Shown: positions 54,148-62,411 of the stretch, piece by piece | How the letters are laid out: each line of letters opens with the position of its first letter | Position numbering within the stretch: the first letter of the stretch is position 1 | Translations under genes and position numbers: made by a program | Notes under the pieces: generated by a model | Seen by the model: the letters and a program-made list of their open reading frames with translations, nothing else | Told to the model about the DNA's origin: nothing | Database searches by the model: none | Assembly (NCBI RefSeq): GCF_025460765.1 | Contig: NZ_JAMWEG010000002.1 | Location: forward strand, 1-64,000 | Direction: 5' to 3' | Length of the DNA: 64,000 bases | Origin: Micromonospora sp. MA102 | GTDB lineage: Bacteria > Actinomycetota > Actinomycetes > Mycobacteriales > Micromonosporaceae

Positions 54148-54432
54148 GTGGAGCTCACCGTTTGGGGCATCATCACCGCGCTCATCGTTGGTCTGATCGT
54201 CGGCGCTCTGGGCCGCCTGGTCGTCCCGGGCCGCCAGAACATGCCGATGTGGCTGCACATGCTGATCGGCGTCGGCGCCGCGCTGCTGGGCACGATCGTC
54301 GCCCGGGCGTCCGGCTTCGCCGACACGGCCGGCATCGACTGGCGGGAGCTGCTGCTGCAGGTTCTGTTCGCCGCCATCGCCGTGGCCCTGGTGGCCGGCG
54401 TGGGTCGCCGCCGCGGCGTCTCGCGCTACTGA
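54148..54432 (+). CDS. GlsB/YeaQ/YmgE-family stress membrane protein, copy 2
   Basis: Paralogue of the preceding gene, 94 residues. It is nearly identical over the first 50 residues (LTVWGIITAL, GRLVVPGRQNMPMW, LHMLIGVGAALLGT) and diverges only in the loop before the third helix (FADTAGIDWRELL versus IATETSGIDWMELL) and a few conservative changes. GTG start at 54148 behind GAGGAGGGCG, a stronger ribosome site than in copy 1. Both copies are open, with intact promoters and terminators, so neither looks like a pseudogene. Confidence 0.92.
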   Translation: MELTVWGIITALIVGLIVGALGRLVVPGRQNMPMWLHMLIGVGAALLGTIVARASGFADTAGIDWRELLLQVLFAAIAVALVAGVGRRRGVSRY

Positions 54433-54454
54433 CCCCCATCCCCGAAGCGCGCCG

Positions 54455-54486
54455 GCGGGCGCCCGACCAATCGGTCGGGCGCCCGC
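54455..54486 (+). terminator. Terminator, GlsB copy 2
   Basis: GCGGGCGCCCGACC and GGTCGGGCGCCCGC form a perfect 14-base stem with an AATC loop. It is the duplicate of the copy 1 terminator with a different loop. Confidence 0.85.
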
Positions 54487-54590
54487 TTGCTGTCTCCGCC
54501 CTGAGCTGCCCGGACGGCACCCCTGCCGCCCGGGCGTCCAGCTGCGATACGGTCGCCTCGGCCGCCCGCCGCGGGTACCCCCTGTTGTAA

Positions 54591-54603
54591 AGGAAATTTT
54601 CCT
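54591..54603. promoter_or_regulatory. Palindromic operator candidate before sugar ABC operon
   Basis: AGGAAATTTTCCT, six-base arms around a central T, sits in an AT-rich stretch (GTTGTAAAGG at its left, ACTAAGG at its right) 52 bases before the binding-protein start. Such AGGAAA/TTTCCT palindromes often precede sugar-uptake genes in actinobacteria, so a ROK- or LacI/GntR-type repressor site is plausible. Confidence 0.55.
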
Positions 54604-54655
54604 ACTAAGGTGCGGCGGAGAAGGTTAATGCCAAGCGCCCCGAGGGAGATATGGC

Positions 54656-55948
54656 GTGAACAGGTGGAAGCGGCTGGCCCCGGTCACCGCCATCGTGGCC
54701 TCGGCCGCGATGGTGCTCTCCGGGTGTGGTGGCTCGGGCGACGACGACAAGGCCGCCGACAACAGCAAGCTGACGGTCTGGATGATGGGTGAGGGCGGCG
54801 ACGCCCAGACCAAGTTCCTCGACGGCGTCGAGGCGGAGTTCAAGAAGAAGCACCCCGAGACCGACGTCGTGGTGCAGTACATCCCCTGGCTCGAGGCGCC
54901 GAAGAAGTTCCAGGCCGCGCTCGCCGGCGGTGAGGGACCCGACGTCACCGAGCTGGGCAACACCGAGACCCAGGGCTGGGCGGCGCAGGAGGCCCTCGCC
55001 GACGTCACGGACAAGTTCAGCGGCTGGTCCGACGGCAAGGACATCCTTCCCGACCTGGTGAAGAACGCCCAGCTCGACGGCAAGCAGTACGGCGTCCCGT
55101 GGTACGCGGGCGTGCGGGCCATCTACTACCGCACCGACTGGTTCGCCGAGGCGGGCGTGAAGCCGCCGACGACCTGGGACGAGCTGGTGACCGCCGCGAA
55201 GACCGTCCAGGCCAAGAAGCCGGGCACCTACGGCATCGCCCTGCCGGGCAACTCAGAGCTGCCGTTCTACTCGTTCCTCTGGGCGGCCGGCGCGGAGATC
55301 GCCACCAAGGACGGCGACAGCTGGAAGTCCGGCTACAACACGCCCGAGGCGCAGAAGGCCGTCAAGTTCTGGACCGACCTGGTGACCGTGCACAAGGTGG
55401 CCCCGCCGGCCGCCGCCGCCTGGAACGAGGTCGACGCCCGCACCCAGTTCGCCACCGGCAAGGCCGCCATGGCGTTCGCCGGTAGCTGGCAGGGCGGCGC
55501 CATGAAGAAGGACAACCCGGACATCGAGAAGGTGTGGGGCACGTTCCCCATCCCGGGTCCGGACGGCAAGGCCGCCCCGGCCTTCGCCGGCGGTTCCGAC
55601 ATCGCCCTTTGGAAGGACAGCAAGCGGCAGGCCCTGGCCTGGGACTACCTGACCGTCCTGCTCAGCAAGCAGAAGGACCAGGAGTTCGCCAGCAGCCTCG
55701 GCTTCTTCCCCGTCTACAAGGACCTGGTCGGCGGCGGCAACTACGCCAACGACAAGGTGATGGCCGCGTTCGCCACCGCCATGCAGAACACCAAGCTGAC
55801 CCCGCTCACCCCGAAGTGGGTCGAGGTGAGCCGGACCAAGACGGTGACCCAGGCCATGAACAGCTCGGTCATCAAGGGCCAGAAGACGGTCGAGAAGGCC
55901 ACCGCCGACGCGGCCACCGAGATGGAAAGCATCCTCAACGCCAAGTGA
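54656..55948 (+). CDS. Sugar ABC transporter substrate-binding lipoprotein
   Basis: Extracellular solute-binding protein of family 1, 430 residues. The lipoprotein signal ends at Cys24 in LSGCGG. The mature part has KLTVWMMGEGGDAQTKFLDGV, then GEGPDVTELGNT and GVPWYAGVRAIYYRTDWF, typical of sugar binders such as those for N,N'-diacetylchitobiose or maltose-type sugars. The GTG at 54656 follows GAGGGAGATATG. It is coupled to the permease genes by GTGA overlaps. An AGGAAATTTTCCT palindrome upstream is the likely operator. The sugar is not known. Confidence 0.93.
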   Translation: MNRWKRLAPVTAIVASAAMVLSGCGGSGDDDKAADNSKLTVWMMGEGGDAQTKFLDGVEAEFKKKHPETDVVVQYIPWLEAPKKFQAALAGGEGPDVTELGNTETQGWAAQEALADVTDKFSGWSDGKDILPDLVKNAQLDGKQYGVPWYAGVRAIYYRTDWFAEAGVKPPTTWDELVTAAKTVQAKKPGTYGIALPGNSELPFYSFLWAAGAEIATKDGDSWKSGYNTPEAQKAVKFWTDLVTVHKVAPPAAAAWNEVDARTQFATGKAAMAFAGSWQGGAMKKDNPDIEKVWGTFPIPGPDGKAAPAFAGGSDIALWKDSKRQALAWDYLTVLLSKQKDQEFASSLGFFPVYKDLVGGGNYANDKVMAAFATAMQNTKLTPLTPKWVEVSRTKTVTQAMNSSVIKGQKTVEKATADAATEMESILNAK

Positions 55949-56931
55949 CCACGCTGACCGAGGCCACCGGCGAAGCCGCCGCGCGGGAGACCCCCGCGCG
56001 GCGGCGCCGTCGCGTGGACCGCCTCCCGTACCTGCTGCTCCTGCCCTGTCTGGCGATCATCGCGGTGCTGTTGCTCTGGCCGCTCGGCCAGGTCGTGATG
56101 ATGTCGTTCTACAAGCTGAACAGCGTCCGGCAGTTGCGGGGCGACCGCGAGTGGCCGTGGGTGGGCCTGGCCAACTACACCCAGATCCTCGGTGACCCGT
56201 TCTTCCGTACGGTGCTGCGCAACACCGTGCTCTTCGCCGTGGCCAACGTGGTGCTCACCATGATCCTCGGCACCCTGGTCGGGCTGCTGCTCAACCGGCT
56301 GGGCCGGAAGATGGCCACGTTCGTGGCGAGCTGCGTGATGCTGGCCTGGGCCACGCCGGCGCTCACCGGCACCATCGTCTGGAAGTGGATCTTCGACGAC
56401 ACCAGCGGCCTGGCCACCTGGCTGTTCAACAAGCTCCCCGACGGGCTCTCCACGGCGCTGTTCGGGCGCAGCGACTGGACCGGCTACGGTTGGTTCAACG
56501 ACCCGCTGCTCTTCTTCGCCATCCTGACCCTCGTGGTGGTCTGGCACTCGTTCCCGTTCATCGCGGTCAGCGTGCTGGCCGGTCTGAAGAGCGTGCCGAG
56601 CGAGCTCCAGGAGGCCGCTCGGGTGGACGGGGCCGGCCCGTGGCGCGTCTTCTGGTCGGTGACCTTCCCGATGCTGCGGCCGGTCTTCGGCATCCTCGTG
56701 GTGCTCTCCACGATCTGGGACTTCAAGGTCTTCACCCAGCAGTTCGTGCTGGCCGGCGGCACCCAGGACCGGTCGACGTTCATGCTGTCGATCTACTCCT
56801 ACGCGGAGGCGTTCTCGCCACCGCCCAAGTACGGGCTGGGCTCGGCGATCGCCGTCATCCTCACCCTGATCCTGCTGGTGGTGACCGGCGTGTACGTCCG
56901 TATGGTGCTGCGGCAGGAGGACGAGTCGTGA
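55945..56931 (+). CDS. Sugar ABC transporter permease (MalF-like)
   Basis: Inner-membrane permease, 328 residues, with a cytoplasmic basic N-terminal tail and six helices (PYLLLLPCLAIIAVLLLWPL is the first). The EAA loop reads LQEAARVDGAGPWRVFWSVT, which would contact the ATPase. It overlaps the binding-protein stop and the next permease start (GTGA both times), so the three genes are one translation unit. Confidence 0.93.
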   Translation: MTTLTEATGEAAARETPARRRRRVDRLPYLLLLPCLAIIAVLLLWPLGQVVMMSFYKLNSVRQLRGDREWPWVGLANYTQILGDPFFRTVLRNTVLFAVANVVLTMILGTLVGLLLNRLGRKMATFVASCVMLAWATPALTGTIVWKWIFDDTSGLATWLFNKLPDGLSTALFGRSDWTGYGWFNDPLLFFAILTLVVVWHSFPFIAVSVLAGLKSVPSELQEAARVDGAGPWRVFWSVTFPMLRPVFGILVVLSTIWDFKVFTQQFVLAGGTQDRSTFMLSIYSYAEAFSPPPKYGLGSAIAVILTLILLVVTGVYVRMVLRQEDES

Positions 56932-57758
56932 AGAAGATCGCCCTCAACGGCGCCGGCCTGCTGGTCGCGCTCTTCGCGGCCTTCCCGGTCTACTGGATGG
57001 TCGCCACCTCGCTGAAGCCCAACAAGGAGATCTTCTCGGCCACGCCACGCCCGGTGCCGGCGGAGCCGACCCTGGAGCACTACCGGGAGATCCTCACCGG
57101 CAACCTCATCCCGGGCGTCTCCTTCACGGACTTCTTCCTCAACAGCGCGCTGGTCGCGGTGGCCACCGTGGTGCTGAGCGGGCTCGTCGCGCTGCTCGCC
57201 GCGACCGCGGTGGCCCGGTTCCGCTTCAAACTGCGCACCACCTTCCTGATCCTGCTGCTGGTGGTGCAGATGATCCCGCTGGAGGCGCTGGTCATCCCGC
57301 TGTTCCTGATGATCCAGCGGCTCGGGCTCTACAACACCCTGCCCAGCTTGATCCTGACCTACCTCGGCTTCTCGCTGCCGTTCGCGGTCTGGATGCTGCG
57401 CGGCTTCGTGGCCGCGGTGCCCAAGGAGCTGGAGGAGGCCGCGGCGATCGACGGGGCCAGCCGGGCGCAGACGTTCCGCAAGGTGCTCTTCCCGCTGGTC
57501 GCTCCCGGCCTGGTGGCGACCAGCATCTTCTCCTTCATCACCGCCTGGAACGAGCTGATCTTCGCGTTGACCTTCATCAACGACCAGCACAGGTACACGC
57601 TGCCGGTAGCCATGACGTTCTTCTTCGGGCGGGACGACACCGCCTGGGGTTCGGTGATGGCCGCCTCGACGCTGTTCACCCTGCCGGTGATCGTCTTCTT
57701 CCTGCTGGTCCAGCGCCGGATGGTCTCCGGCCTGGTCGCCGGGGCCGTCAAGGGCTGA
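56928..57758 (+). CDS. Sugar ABC transporter permease (MalG-like)
   Basis: Second permease, 276 residues with six helices. The EAA motif is ELEEAAAIDGASRAQTFRKV. Overlaps the first permease by four bases. No ATPase gene follows; the next gene, 68 bases later, is an unrelated MOSC protein. In Streptomyces and relatives such importers share the multitask ATPase MsiK encoded elsewhere, so the same is likely here. No glycoside hydrolase is adjacent to hint at the sugar. Confidence 0.93.
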   Translation: MKKIALNGAGLLVALFAAFPVYWMVATSLKPNKEIFSATPRPVPAEPTLEHYREILTGNLIPGVSFTDFFLNSALVAVATVVLSGLVALLAATAVARFRFKLRTTFLILLLVVQMIPLEALVIPLFLMIQRLGLYNTLPSLILTYLGFSLPFAVWMLRGFVAAVPKELEEAAAIDGASRAQTFRKVLFPLVAPGLVATSIFSFITAWNELIFALTFINDQHRYTLPVAMTFFFGRDDTAWGSVMAASTLFTLPVIVFFLLVQRRMVSGLVAGAVKG

Positions 57759-57826
57759 ACGGTCCGCCGGGTGCCGGGCCGGAATCCGTTTTCCCGCACC
57801 CCGCGGTCACACCTAGGCTGACCGCC

Positions 57827-58471
57827 ATGACGGGCAGGCTGGCGGCGGTGAACATCGGCGGGGTGACCGAGGCGGAGTGGGCGGGCGACCCGAGCGGTCG
57901 CAGCGGCATCGACAAGCGGCCGGTCGACGGCCGCGTGGAGATCCGCTTCGCCGGCGTCACCGGTGACTTCATCGGCGAGCGGGCCCACCACGGCGGCCCC
58001 GACCAGGCGGTCTACGCGTACGCCGAGGAGGACGCCGGCTGGTGGGCCGGCGAGCTGGGCCGGGCGCTGCGGCCGGGCGCCTTCGGCGAGAACCTCACCA
58101 CCTGGGCGGTGGACGTCACCGGGGCGGTGATCGGCGAGTGCTGGGCGGTCGGCTCGGCCGTCCTCCAGGTCACCAAGCCGCGCACGCCGTGCCGCACCTT
58201 CGCCGGGTTCTGGGGTGTGCCCGACCTGATCAAGCGGTTCACCGTCCACGGCGCGCCCGGGGCGTACCTGCGGGTGCTGCGCGAGGGCGAGGTGGGCGCC
58301 GGCGATCCCGTCGAGGTGGTCGACCGGCCCGCGCACGGGGTCACGCTCGGCGAGCTGTTCCGGGCGACCACCCTGGAGCCGGAGCTGCTGCCGCGCCTGC
58401 TCGACGTGCCGGAGCTGCCCGAGTCGGTGCGGGCGAAGGTCCGCCGCCGCCTGGGCGTCGCCGCCGGCTGA
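57827..58471 (+). CDS. MOSC domain protein (YiiM-like)
   Basis: A 214-residue MOSC protein. MOSC domains bind molybdenum cofactor-type sulfur or metal ligands. The conserved Cys122 lies in KPRTPCRTFAGF, and the earlier signature GDFIGERAHHGGPDQAVYAY is typical of the YiiM group that reduces N-hydroxylated compounds in E. coli. C-terminal 3-alpha helices follow. The ATG at 57827 has no clear ribosome site and may be near-leaderless, as TAGGCT lies about ten bases upstream. Confidence 0.9.
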   Translation: MTGRLAAVNIGGVTEAEWAGDPSGRSGIDKRPVDGRVEIRFAGVTGDFIGERAHHGGPDQAVYAYAEEDAGWWAGELGRALRPGAFGENLTTWAVDVTGAVIGECWAVGSAVLQVTKPRTPCRTFAGFWGVPDLIKRFTVHGAPGAYLRVLREGEVGAGDPVEVVDRPAHGVTLGELFRATTLEPELLPRLLDVPELPESVRAKVRRRLGVAAG

Positions 58472-58501
58472 CCAACCGGGTCGGCCGGGGAGCGGGTCGG
58501 G

Positions 58502-59362
58502 TCAGGCCGCGGCGAAGACCTCGGCCAGCACCTCGGTGGCCGGGTCGCCCTTCACCCTGGCCCAGGTGCCCTGCTCGGCCGTCCACTCCAGGGCGCCGAA
58601 ACGCACCCGCTTCACCCCGTGGTCGTCGGCGTGCGAGACGAGCCAGTGGGCGTACCGCCAGCCGTTGCGGCTGTCGGCGGCCGGCACGGTCAGCCCGGTC
58701 AGGTCGGTGTCCGAGGTCAGCTCCGGCAGGCCCCAGTCCAGGGCCAGGCTCTGCAAGACGGCGCTGGCGGCGGCCGGGCCGCGCATCGTCGGCGTCGGGC
58801 CGACCGTGCAGGCCACCGCCCCGGTCGCGTCGCCGAGCAGGGCGCGGGTGAGCACCTGCGACTCGTCCGCCCACTTCTCGTACGCCTCGGGGTAGGCCGA
58901 CCGCTGCACACGCTGGGCGGCCTCGGTCACCCGCAGCTTCTCCCAGCCCTTGACCTTCTTCAGCGCGGCGTAGAACTTCTTCGCCGCGTAGCGCGGGTCG
59001 CGGATCTCCTCGGGGGTGCCCCAGCCCTGGCTCGGGCGCTGCTGGAACAGGCCGACCGAGTCCCGGTCGCCGTGGGCGATGTTGCGCAGGTGCGACTCCT
59101 GGTACGCCGTCGCCAGCGCCACGACCACGGCCCGCTCGGGCATCCCGCGCTGCACGCCGATCGCCGCGATGGTGGCCGCGTTGGCCATCTGGTCGGCGCC
59201 GAGCACGACCTCCCCGTCGGCCTGGACGGTGCAGGTCCGGCTGGCCGTCGGCAGCCGCAGGTGATGCCCGAACTGCTTCGCGACGAACCACACGCCGAGC
59301 AGGGCCAGCACCGCCACCACCACACCCGATGCCACGATCGCCGCTCGCGTTCGCACCCGCAC
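58502..59362 (-). CDS. Membrane-anchored lytic transglycosylase-like protein
   Basis: A 286-residue protein with an N-terminal transmembrane anchor (~8-28) and an extracytoplasmic domain. ATAYQESHLRNIAHGDRDSVGLFQQRP resembles the lysozyme-like fold of lytic transglycosylases, with Glu89 in the catalytic position, though it is not a textbook family. Two cysteines (in SRTCTVQ and AVACTVG) may form a disulfide. GTG at 59362 is used; GTG 59356 fits the ribosome site (GGGGGTGCG) slightly better. Often annotated as a hypothetical or heavy-metal-transporter protein; peptidoglycan action is inferred. Confidence 0.7.
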   Translation of the reverse strand: MRVRTRAAIVASGVVVAVLALLGVWFVAKQFGHHLRLPTASRTCTVQADGEVVLGADQMANAATIAAIGVQRGMPERAVVVALATAYQESHLRNIAHGDRDSVGLFQQRPSQGWGTPEEIRDPRYAAKKFYAALKKVKGWEKLRVTEAAQRVQRSAYPEAYEKWADESQVLTRALLGDATGAVACTVGPTPTMRGPAAASAVLQSLALDWGLPELTSDTDLTGLTVPAADSRNGWRYAHWLVSHADDHGVKRVRFGALEWTAEQGTWARVKGDPATEVLAEVFAAA

Positions 59363-59482
59363 CCCCAGTCCCGACAGCCCGCCAAGCGTACGTCGCCCAC
59401 TCCCGTCTCAGGGTCGGCCGACCGGACGCCTCCCGCTGCGTCACCACCCCGGCACGCCCCGCGTCCGGAGGGATCCCGGCCC

Positions 59483-60268
59483 TCAGTCTCCGGCGGGCAC
59501 CCAGGCCGCGGGCCGCTTCTCCCGGAACGCGAGGACGCCCTCCCGGCCCTCCTCGGAGAGGAAGTACCCGGTGGAGAGCGCGGCCAACTCGGCGATCTCG
59601 GCCCGCAGGTCGGTGGCGGCCGGCCGGCGCAGCAGCTCCTTGGTGCCGGCGAGCGCCTTCGGCGCGCCCTTCACGAGCGAGGCGCGGTAGCGCGCCACGG
59701 CGTCGTCCAGCGCGTCCGCCGGCACGGCGGCGGTGACCAGGCCGATCTCGGCGGCCCGCCGGCCGTCGAAGGTGTCGCCGGTCAGGTACAGCTCGGCGGC
59801 GGCCCGGGGGTGCAGCCGGGGCAGCACGGTCGCCGAGATCACCGCCGGGATCACCCCGATCCGGACCTCGGTGAAGGCGAACGTCGCCTCCTCGGCGCAG
59901 ACCGCCAGGTCCGCGGCGGCGATCAGGCCCAGCCCGCCGGCCCGTGCCGGCCCGGCCACCCTCGCCAGCACCGGCTTCGGGCACTCCCGCACCGCGACCA
60001 GCACGTCGCCCAGCATCCCGGCCGGCACGCTCCCGCTGGCGTACGCGGCGGCGGTCTCCTTCAGGTCGGCCCCGGAGCAGAACACCGGGCCGGTGTGGTC
60101 CAGCACGACGGCCCGGACCGCGTCGTCGGCGACCGCCGCGGCCAGCCCGGCCAGCAGCTCGGTCATCAGCGGGGTGGAGAGCGCGTTGCGGTTGTGCGGG
60201 CTGTCCAGGGTGAGGGTGGTCACCCCACGGGCCGTGGCGACCCGCACGAGAGCGTCCGGAGAGGTCAT
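59483..60268 (-). CDS. Enoyl-CoA hydratase/isomerase family protein
   Basis: Crotonase-fold enzyme of 261 residues from the ATG at 60268. The oxyanion-hole strands are VFCSGADLKET and RAGGLGLIAAADLAV, and EVRIGVIPAVISATVLPRL carries the acidic residue region of the family. The C terminus SEEGREGVLAFREKRPAAW is typical of hydratases in acyl-CoA or leucine breakdown. The substrate is not clear. It diverges from hemW with 19 bases between the two start codons, so their promoters overlap the reading frames. Confidence 0.9.
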   Translation of the reverse strand: MTSPDALVRVATARGVTTLTLDSPHNRNALSTPLMTELLAGLAAAVADDAVRAVVLDHTGPVFCSGADLKETAAAYASGSVPAGMLGDVLVAVRECPKPVLARVAGPARAGGLGLIAAADLAVCAEEATFAFTEVRIGVIPAVISATVLPRLHPRAAAELYLTGDTFDGRRAAEIGLVTAAVPADALDDAVARYRASLVKGAPKALAGTKELLRRPAATDLRAEIAELAALSTGYFLSEEGREGVLAFREKRPAAWVPAGD

Positions 60269-60287
60269 GCCGGGCACACTAGTGGCC

Positions 60288-61511
60288 ATGCCCGGCGTCC
60301 TTCCAGAAGGCGAACCCGTCCCGCGCGACGGGGCGCTGCCCGCTGCCGCCCGCCGCGCCGTCGGCGCGCGCGGCTTCGGCGTGTACGTGCACGTCCCGTT
60401 CTGCGCCAGCCGGTGCGGCTACTGCGACTTCAACACCTACACGGCGGCCGAACTGGGCGGCGGGGGCAGCCGCGAGACGTACGCCGACACCGTGCTGGCC
60501 GAGCTGGCCCTCGCCGGCCGGGTGCTGGGCGACACCCCGCCGCCCCGGGTCGACACCGTCTTCGTCGGCGGCGGCACGCCCACCCTGCTCCCCGCCGACG
60601 ACCTGGCCCGGATCCTCGACGGCATCGACCGCACCTGGGGGCTGGCCGCCGACGCCGAGGTGACCACCGAGGCCAACCCCGAGACGGTCAACCCGGAGTC
60701 GCTCAGGACGCTGCGGGCCGCCGGCTACACCCGGATCTCGCTGGGCATGCAGTCCGCGGCGCCCGGGGTGCTGGCGATCCTCGACCGGCAGCACAGCGCC
60801 GGCCGGGCCACCGCCGCCGCGCTGGAGGCGCGGGACGCCGGGTTCGACCACGTGAACCTGGACCTGATCTATGGCACGCCGGGGGAGTCGGCCGAGGACT
60901 TCGCCGCCTCGCTGGACCAGGTGGTCGCGGCGGGGGTGGACCACGTCAGCGCGTACGCCCTCATCGTGGAGGACGGCACCCGGCTGGCCGCGCGGATGCG
61001 CCGCGGTGAGCTGCCGTACCCCAGCGACGACGTGGCGGCGGACCGGTACCTCGCGGCGGAGGCGGCCCTCACCTCGGCCGGCTTCTCCTGGTACGAGGTC
61101 TCCAACTGGGCCCGCTCCGACGCCGGCCGGTGCCGGCACAACCTGCTCTACTGGACGGGCGCCGACTGGTGGGGCCTGGGCCCGGGGGCGCACAGCCATG
61201 TCGGCGGGGTGCGCTGGTGGAACGTCAAGCACCCGACCGCGTACGCCCAGCGGCTGGCCGCCGGGGAGTCACCCGGCCTGGCCCGGGAGGTGCTCACGCC
61301 GGACGAGGCGCACATGGAGGACGTGATGCTGCGGCTGCGTCTCGCCGAGGGGCTGCCCCTGTCCGGGCTCGACGAGGCGGGCCGGGCGGGGGCCGAGCGG
61401 GCCCGGGCCGGCGGCCTGCTGGACGACGGCGCGTACGCCGCCGGGCGGGCGGTGCTCACCCTGCGGGGCCGGCTGCTGGCCGACGCGGTCGTCCGGGACC
61501 TGCTGCCCTGA
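60288..61511 (+). CDS. hemW: Heme chaperone HemW (radical SAM)
   Basis: Radical SAM heme-binding chaperone, often misnamed coproporphyrinogen III oxidase. The 407-residue protein has the cluster motif CASRCGYCDF with Cys39, Cys43 and Cys46, then VFVGGGTPTLL and TEANPETVNPESL. In HemN oxidases a further Cys follows the CxxxCxxC motif; here it is Phe (CDF), which agrees with HemW. Position between lepA and hrcA matches actinobacteria. ATG at 60288. Confidence 0.95.
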   Translation: MPGVLPEGEPVPRDGALPAAARRAVGARGFGVYVHVPFCASRCGYCDFNTYTAAELGGGGSRETYADTVLAELALAGRVLGDTPPPRVDTVFVGGGTPTLLPADDLARILDGIDRTWGLAADAEVTTEANPETVNPESLRTLRAAGYTRISLGMQSAAPGVLAILDRQHSAGRATAAALEARDAGFDHVNLDLIYGTPGESAEDFAASLDQVVAAGVDHVSAYALIVEDGTRLAARMRRGELPYPSDDVAADRYLAAEAALTSAGFSWYEVSNWARSDAGRCRHNLLYWTGADWWGLGPGAHSHVGGVRWWNVKHPTAYAQRLAAGESPGLAREVLTPDEAHMEDVMLRLRLAEGLPLSGLDEAGRAGAERARAGGLLDDGAYAAGRAVLTLRGRLLADAVVRDLLP

Positions 61512-61514
61512 CCG

Positions 61515-61550
61515 CGCCGGCCGGCCCCCAGAGGGGGGAGCCGGCCGGCG
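61515..61550. terminator. Bidirectional terminator between hemW and DUF4870 gene
   Basis: CGCCGGCCGGC and GCCGGCCGGCG are perfect 11-base arms, with CCCC and GGGG runs inside the loop. It lies between two convergent genes. Confidence 0.8.
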
Positions 61551-61556
61551 GGCGGG

Positions 61557-62180
61557 TCACTTGATCAGGCTGGCCGACATCGGGTAGCGGTAGAGCTGGC
61601 CCTCGTTGGCCTTCACCCCGGCCAGGATGCCGAAGATGATGCCGATGATCATCGCGCCGAGAGCGATCACGAAACCGATCAGGATGCAGGCGAGAATCCA
61701 GCCGACCACCGCGATGATCGACCAGATGAGCTGGAAGTTCAGCGCGGCGATCGCGTGCGCGCGGACGGTCGGCGACTGGTTGCCGCGGGCGAGCAGGGCG
61801 ACCAGCGGGGCCACCCAGCCGAGCACGCCGCCACCGACGAACATCCCGGCCGCCCCGCCGAAGTGCGCTACCAGGGCCCAGGTCTTGTCGTCGTTGTTGG
61901 CGTAGCCGGCGGGCGGCCCGTAGGAGCCGCCGCCCGGGTAGCCGCCACCCGGCGGGGGATAGCCGCCGGGGGGTGGGTAGCCGCCCGACGGCGGCTGGCC
62001 GCCGGGAGGTGGGGGATAGCCGCCGGGCGGGGGATAGCCGCCCCCGGCCGGTGCCCCGGACAGTGGTGCGGTGGGTGGTTCGCCGGCCGGCGACGAGCCG
62101 TACGGTGCCGACGGCGGGGTCGGCTCCGGCGGCGGTGCGCCGGAGTCCCCCGCTCCGGGAGGGCGAGGAGGTTCAGTCAT
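61557..62180 (-). CDS. DUF4870 membrane protein with Gly/Pro/Tyr-rich N terminus
   Basis: A 207-residue protein. Residues 1-95 are low-complexity Pro/Gly/Tyr with GGYPPP repeats (about five), likely disordered and cytoplasmic. The DUF4870 domain follows with four membrane helices: [18 protein letters not shown] at the start, then [12 protein letters not shown] (the family motif with N and Q) and a last helix with a [15 protein letters not shown]. Function unknown. The ATG at 62180 is used. It diverges from hrcA. Confidence 0.9.
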   Translation of the reverse strand: MTEPPRPPGAGDSGAPPPEPTPPSAPYGSSPAGEPPTAPLSGAPAGGGYPPPGGYPPPPGGQPPSGGYPPPGGYPPPGGGYPGGGSYGPPAGYANNDDKTWALVAHFGGAAGMFVGGGVLGWVAPLVALLARGNQSPTVRAHAIAALNFQLIWSIIAVVGWILACILIGFVIALGAMIIGIIFGILAGVKANEGQLYRYPMSASLIK

Positions 62181-62329
62181 GGACGTCACGGTAGGTCCCG
62201 GGGGCAAGGGCGCACCAGAGCGAGATCGCCCGGGATGTCCGGCTGTTCGGCCCTGGCGGGTCCGGTGTGCGGCGGGCCGCACCGGAGGTACGTCGCTGAT
62301 CATCGCGTCGGCGGGTCGGCCGACGTAGA

Positions 62330-62356
62330 CTGGCACTCGCTACAGTCGAGTGCCAG
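62330..62356 (+). promoter_or_regulatory. CIRCE operator of hrcA
   Basis: CTGGCACTC, nine bases, then GAGTGCCAG: perfect nine-base arms matching CIRCE (consensus TTAGCACTC-N9-GAGTGCTAA) with a normal nine-base spacer. It lies 55 bases before hrcA, so HrcA should repress its own gene and perhaps dnaJ downstream. Confidence 0.93.
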
Positions 62357-62411
62357 ACGCCCGGCGGACGCCGCGCGCCGGGGCGGACGAGGTGCGTCAG
62401 GAGGTGGGGAG

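Noticed and set aside
53586..54432. One of the two GlsB copies as a pseudogene
   Set aside because: Both frames are intact, have ribosome sites, matching promoters and terminators, and only conservative differences.
60268..60288. Alternative start of the enoyl-CoA hydratase at 60289
   Set aside because: It would overlap the hemW start; ATG 60268 fits the family start and leaves a divergent gap.
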